Made by a program: the position numbers and the translations under genes
Notes under the pieces: generated by a model
What the model was told of the DNA's origin: nothing
The model's input: only the letters and a program-made list of their open reading frames with translations
Database searches by the model: none
Shown here: piece after piece, positions 37,940-40,769 of the stretch
Layout: every line of letters begins with the position of its first letter
How positions within the stretch are numbered: the stretch's first letter is position 1
Origin: Acetobacter cibinongensis
GTDB lineage: Bacteria; Pseudomonadota; Alphaproteobacteria; Acetobacterales; Acetobacteraceae
Direction: 5' to 3'
Length of the DNA stretch: 40,769 nucleotides
Assembly (NCBI RefSeq): GCF_000963925.1
Contig: NZ_BAMV01000044.1
Span: forward strand, 1 to 40,769

Positions 37940-38275
37940 TTACCTTTTATTAGCTAGAAAAGCATCATGAATATACTGTTTGGCTTCATCCACGTATGTT
38001 TGGTAATCGCTTGAGTAGGCTTTAAGGACTAATCTTTCCGAAATATCTTCTTTGCTCAAGGTTCCCAATCTGACTAAGCCTCCAAACGCTTCTTCCAAGA
38101 AGGAAGAACCATAACCTTCAGCACCATCAAAGATTATTTGAAATTTCTCGCGAGGATTTTCTCTTAATTTTCTTACCAATAAACCACGAAATTCTTCACC
38201 ACTAGCTGGGCCTAGTTTTTTGTGCCTTCCTCCGGGCGTACGAGAAAAATCTGTTGCTATTTTTATTTCTTGCAT
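37940..38275 (-). CDS. DUF4325 / STAS-like domain protein
   Basis: A 111-residue protein. The segment SGEEFRGLLVRKLRENPREKFQIIFDGAEGYGSSFLEEAFGGLVRLG (residues 25-71) carries the '.v.iDf.g......sFl.e.fg.L' pattern of STAS-like DUF4325 proteins, which are related to anti-sigma-factor antagonists. Such domains are often encoded beside GHKL ATPases as a partner-switching pair. GGGAAA precedes the ATG. It lies 17 bases after the ATPase gene and 24 before the membrane-protein gene, clearly one operon. Confidence 0.8.
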   Translation of the reverse strand: MQEIKIATDFSRTPGGRHKKLGPASGEEFRGLLVRKLRENPREKFQIIFDGAEGYGSSFLEEAFGGLVRLGTLSKEDISERLVLKAYSSDYQTYVDEAKQYIHDAFLANKR

Positions 38276-38292
38276 TTTATTTCCCGATCATA

Positions 38293-39345
38293 CTAGTGGA
38301 TTTTGGTAGGTACATAAATATACCATCTAATGAGTGTCCCTAAAAGAGGATGATGAGAAGATAGAATTGGGGAAAATGGCTTATCAGGATTTGTTCCACT
38401 AATCATGGCATAGCCATTTCTACTAATCACACTTACAGAATTTTTTTGATGCACTTTAGCTGGAGCTATAATGTTTTTAAACCCTTTTCCACGAAAGGAC
38501 TGTAGTGTAATTGTAATTCCATATTTTAAAGCGCATAAAATCAAAGTATCGTCAGTGATTTCTTCCATTTTTTTAGTATCATTAGCATATATATTATGAC
38601 CGTTCCATCTCGGCGATGTTCTTAAAGATTTTGGAATAGTTAGACCAAGATCTAAAAAAACTATTTCAACAGTTGATGTTGCTCGATTGAAGGATGCACA
38701 CATCCACCACCTTTTCCCAAAATATTCATTTGAAATTTCATTATATATATTTTCTTCATAGGCGTGCTGTATAGAATTTTTCATACTCTCTATTAATGGC
38801 TCATAAATTTTTAAAAAATATTCTTTGTTTTCCTCCCTTATTATTTTCTGTAATTTTTTCCTTAGCATGCTAGCTAAATGACCCGATGTGTTTTTTCCTG
38901 TAATAAATGGTATAGTAATAACTTTACTTGATTTTTTTATATGTGGTGCAATATCTGTTTTTAAAATTCTAAAAAATCCTATATTTCTTAGAAATTCCAC
39001 AACTGATTTGTCCCATTCGTTTACCGTTCTTGGTACTAGTTTAACCCCTAAAAGTCTTTGATATCTATCCAACTCCGCCACGAGAATCAAACCAGAACTC
39101 AAATCTAAAATACGCAAAGGACGAAAATCCACGTGTAAACCGCAATTTTCTTTTATTGCTCCATCAATACATTTGCGCAAATTACAAAAAAACTCTAAAG
39201 TTCCTTCTATATAATTCTCTCTATTTGTTAATAATATTTCAGGGGTTTTTATATTTATTACACTAACATACGGTTTCATGTTTTTTATATATTTTCGAGA
39301 GGCTTTACGTCTACGATTTAGACGATTACTAAATGCTAATTTCAT
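38293..39345 (-). CDS. STAS-like / GHKL ATPase protein, cargo of module 3
   Basis: A 350-residue protein. Residues 40-130 look STAS-like (LHVDFRPLRILDLSSGLILVAELDRYQRL). Residues 150-320 form a GHKL (histidine-kinase-type) ATPase: N box with Glu186, Asn190 and His194 (LIESMKNSIQHAYEE), G1 box LDLGLTIPKSL near 231, and the lid FRGKGFKNI near 288. No phospho-acceptor His box is seen, so this is more like an anti-sigma/MORC-like ATPase than a sensor kinase. First gene of an AT-rich operon behind RHH gene 3. Defence role inferred. Confidence 0.75.
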   Translation of the reverse strand: MKLAFSNRLNRRRKASRKYIKNMKPYVSVINIKTPEILLTNRENYIEGTLEFFCNLRKCIDGAIKENCGLHVDFRPLRILDLSSGLILVAELDRYQRLLGVKLVPRTVNEWDKSVVEFLRNIGFFRILKTDIAPHIKKSSKVITIPFITGKNTSGHLASMLRKKLQKIIREENKEYFLKIYEPLIESMKNSIQHAYEENIYNEISNEYFGKRWWMCASFNRATSTVEIVFLDLGLTIPKSLRTSPRWNGHNIYANDTKKMEEITDDTLILCALKYGITITLQSFRGKGFKNIIAPAKVHQKNSVSVISRNGYAMISGTNPDKPFSPILSSHHPLLGTLIRWYIYVPTKIH

Positions 39346-39393
39346 AGATTTAAGATACTTTCTAAAATATTTGTTTAAAAGATTTAAGATTTC

Positions 39394-39591
39394 CTATTGA
39401 TATATAGCTTTTTTACGTTTTTCCAACCCCAACTTAATAAGCTGCCGGACCGCTTCCGCTTCTGACGGTAGCCGGTTGTCATATCGATAGTTACTTATTT
39501 CCTCTGCCAACTCACGCGGCATAGAGATAAGTTTTTGAACCGTTTTTTCTTTGTTAATCGCCATATAGGTGAAATAACCCATTTCATCCAT
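39394..39591 (-). CDS. Ribbon-helix-helix repressor, module 3
   Basis: A 65-residue RHH protein from ATG 39591 (in-frame alternatives TTG 39600, ATG 39582, ATG 39564). The core KTVQKLISMPRELAEEISNYRYDNRLPSEAEAVRQLIKLGLEKRKK shows strand, helix, turn and helix. It lacks the KKRGRPATG arm of modules 1 and 2, so belongs to a different RHH branch. By analogy the start lies between the two operator arms, which favours 39591. Divergent from the exported-protein gene; the cargo operon follows 48 bases later on the same strand. Confidence 0.8.
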   Translation of the reverse strand: MDEMGYFTYMAINKEKTVQKLISMPRELAEEISNYRYDNRLPSEAEAVRQLIKLGLEKRKKAIYQ

Positions 39592-39620
39592 TGCCTGCAA
39601 GAGCGAATGGTTATATCACC
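39568..39620. promoter_or_regulatory. Operator of RHH repressor 3, 12-bp inverted repeat
   Basis: GGTGAAATAACC (39568-39579) and GGTTATATCACC (39609-39620) are inverted arms with one mismatch, each of the form GGT-N6-ACC, centres 41 bp apart. They bracket the likely RHH start. The layout agrees with modules 1 and 2, the recognition bases do not. Confidence 0.75.
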
Positions 39621-39628
39621 ATTAGGCA

Positions 39629-39660
39629 GCTGAGCAGGAGCTACAACCTTCCTGCTCAGC
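39629..39660 (+). promoter_or_regulatory. Leader hairpin of operon 3
   Basis: GCTGAGCAGGA (39629-39639) and TCCTGCTCAGC (39650-39660) form a perfect 11-bp stem with a ten-base loop, 26 bases before the exported-protein ATG. It is followed by TTAACCTCAAGCAGGGAGA, almost the same as in module 1, while the stem sequence is unrelated. Confidence 0.7.
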
Positions 39661-39686
39661 TTAACCTCAAGCAGGGAGATAACCCC

Positions 39687-40121
39687 ATGCCCAAGGCTAA
39701 CGCCTTATCTACCACACAACGCCGTTGTGTGCTTACCACAATCATGGCTGCACCTTTGCTGGCCGTCGCACCCTCTGCGGGCATAGCACGACGGCCCGAC
39801 GATGCACCGTTATTTGCTTGCCATCAGCGGTTTCAGGCCGCCTATTCTGCCGCACGCGCCATGAGCCGCCAGCCGGAGCCAGCCTGCAACACGCCAGAAG
39901 CCGATGCTTACGAGGCCCGGTTTGATGCGCTGGTGTTGGAAGAGTGTGCCCGTCTGGAAGAACTCGCGGCCATTCCCGCCTTTACCCCGCAAGGCCAGCG
40001 CCTGAAGGGCAAAATCATTCTCGCGCTTCTGCCGGAGCACCTGCGTTATAGCGAAATTGACGGAGAGACACAGCTTATCCTCTCTCTGGCGCGGGATCTG
40101 GTGCGGGAGAACGCTGCATGA
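39687..40121 (+). CDS. Small protein with twin-arginine-type signal, module 3
   Basis: A 144-residue homologue of 8485-8916, very similar along its length (MPKANALSTTQRRCVLTTIM..., PLFACHQRFQAAYSAARAMSRQPEP, ARLEELAAIPAFTPQGQRLKGKIILALLPEHL). RR plus hydrophobic stretch (IMAAPLLAVAPSAG) suggest export or membrane insertion. Start chosen at ATG 39687 by alignment to the other copies and by GGGAGA; the frame is open further upstream through the hairpin. Stop overlaps the antirepressor ATG (ATGA). Confidence 0.8.
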   Translation: MPKANALSTTQRRCVLTTIMAAPLLAVAPSAGIARRPDDAPLFACHQRFQAAYSAARAMSRQPEPACNTPEADAYEARFDALVLEECARLEELAAIPAFTPQGQRLKGKIILALLPEHLRYSEIDGETQLILSLARDLVRENAA

Positions 40122-40769
40122 GCGCCGTAATGCCATTCAGCTTTGAGGAACATGCCGTGCGGGTGCTGACCCGTGAGGGTGAGCCGTGGTTTGTGCTGGC
40201 CGATGTGTGCGACGTTTTGGACATCGGCAATCCCACAATGGCAGGCAGACGGCTCGATAATGATGAAAAGGGGGTCAATACTATTGAGACCCTTGGTGGC
40301 CCCCAAGAAACCACCATCATCAACGAAAGCGGCCTCTACACCCTCATTCTCACCAGCAGGAAGGCCGAAGCCAAACGCTTCCGCAAATGGGTCACGGCGG
40401 AAGTTCTACCGTCCATCCGCAAAACGGGCAGCTACGCCCTGCCCACCAGTAAGGCGGAATGGTTCAGCCGCTTCGCCCGCGTGCTGTGCCTGTGGGATGC
40501 AATAGGGGAGGCCGCCGCGTATCAGGAATGGCAGAACTGCGGCCTGCCGTTTCCCATGCCCCGCAAGCAAGGCGTGCGTATTTTAATGGAAGCCACGCTG
40601 GACATGCCGGTTCTGGACGCCGGGCCAGACCGGTCACCGTCAACAGCCAAAATCATTGCTTCCCGGCATAATGGCGCACTGGGTGGCCGGCCACGCAAAG
40701 GGGAAACCTCAATAGAGGCCCGGCGCCGTAAACTACATATGGTGGATTCAGAAGTTATCCCGGCACCAG
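40118..40769 (+). CDS. BRO-N antirepressor, module 3 (partial, runs off the window)
   Basis: The frame is open from ATG 40118 to the last base, 217 codons without a stop. Residues 1-105 are BRO-N (MPFSFEEHAVRVLTREGEPWFVLADVCDVLDIGN...TTIINESGLYTLILTSRKAEAKRFRKWVTAEVLPSIRKTGSY). The remainder aligns with the C-terminus of the module 1 protein, including ASRHNGALGGRPRKGE and the HMV motif, so about 20 residues are probably missing. Closest relative within the window is 7775-8488. Confidence 0.9.
   Translation, partial: MSAVMPFSFEEHAVRVLTREGEPWFVLADVCDVLDIGNPTMAGRRLDNDEKGVNTIETLGGPQETTIINESGLYTLILTSRKAEAKRFRKWVTAEVLPSIRKTGSYALPTSKAEWFSRFARVLCLWDAIGEAAAYQEWQNCGLPFPMPRKQGVRILMEATLDMPVLDAGPDRSPSTAKIIASRHNGALGGRPRKGETSIEARRRKLHMVDSEVIPAP

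Noticed and set aside
38293..39345. Sensor histidine kinase
   Set aside because: N and G1 boxes are present but no phospho-acceptor His (H-box) or response regulator gene nearby; a GHKL ATPase with a STAS-like domain fits better.

Overview
The window reads as most of a temperate, tailed (siphovirus-like) prophage in an alphaproteobacterium. Codon use, moderately high GC and the style of the module proteins fit an acetic acid bacterium (Acetobacteraceae), but that host assignment is an inference. The left end is visible: positions 1-34 are the 3' half of a tRNA-Val(CAC) gene on the minus strand, followed directly by a tyrosine integrase. The right end lies beyond the window, which stops inside an open reading frame.

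Layout. 0.1-2.3 kb: leftward integration/excision operon. 2.3-5.2 kb: immunity and early control, with a short XRE repressor, a Cro/YdaS-like gene, repeated 19-bp operators and two divergent gene pairs sharing a 39-bp leader repeat. 5.2-7.1 kb: replication and late-control genes, with a candidate origin inside the replication gene. 7.0-10.8 kb: antirepressor module 1 with AT-rich cargo, including a Kiwa-like pair. 11.0-13.4 kb: a second tyrosine recombinase beside a large dyad, a DUF3164 protein and an HNH nuclease. 13.5-17.3 kb: candidate cos site, terminase and portal. 17.3-20.1 kb: antirepressor module 2, with a HEPN-like cargo gene, inserted between portal and head protease. 20.1-35.6 kb: head and tail genes, including a -1 frameshifted tail chaperone pair and a 2054-codon tape measure. 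35.6-37.4 kb: lysis genes. 37.4-40.8 kb: antirepressor module 3 with a three-gene GHKL ATPase / STAS-like / membrane-protein cargo operon.

The main discovery candidate is the threefold module: a ribbon-helix-helix (RHH) repressor gene, divergent from a two-gene operon encoding a small protein with a twin-arginine-type signal peptide and a BRO-N antirepressor. Each copy has its own long inverted-repeat operator across the RHH start, a leader hairpin whose shape is kept while its sequence changes, and AT-rich leftward cargo that looks like phage defence. The organisation recalls the immI (arc/mnt/ant/sieA) region of phage P22, multiplied and diversified. The main repressor is short and lacks a LexA-type peptidase domain, so induction by these antirepressors rather than by RecA-driven cleavage is plausible.
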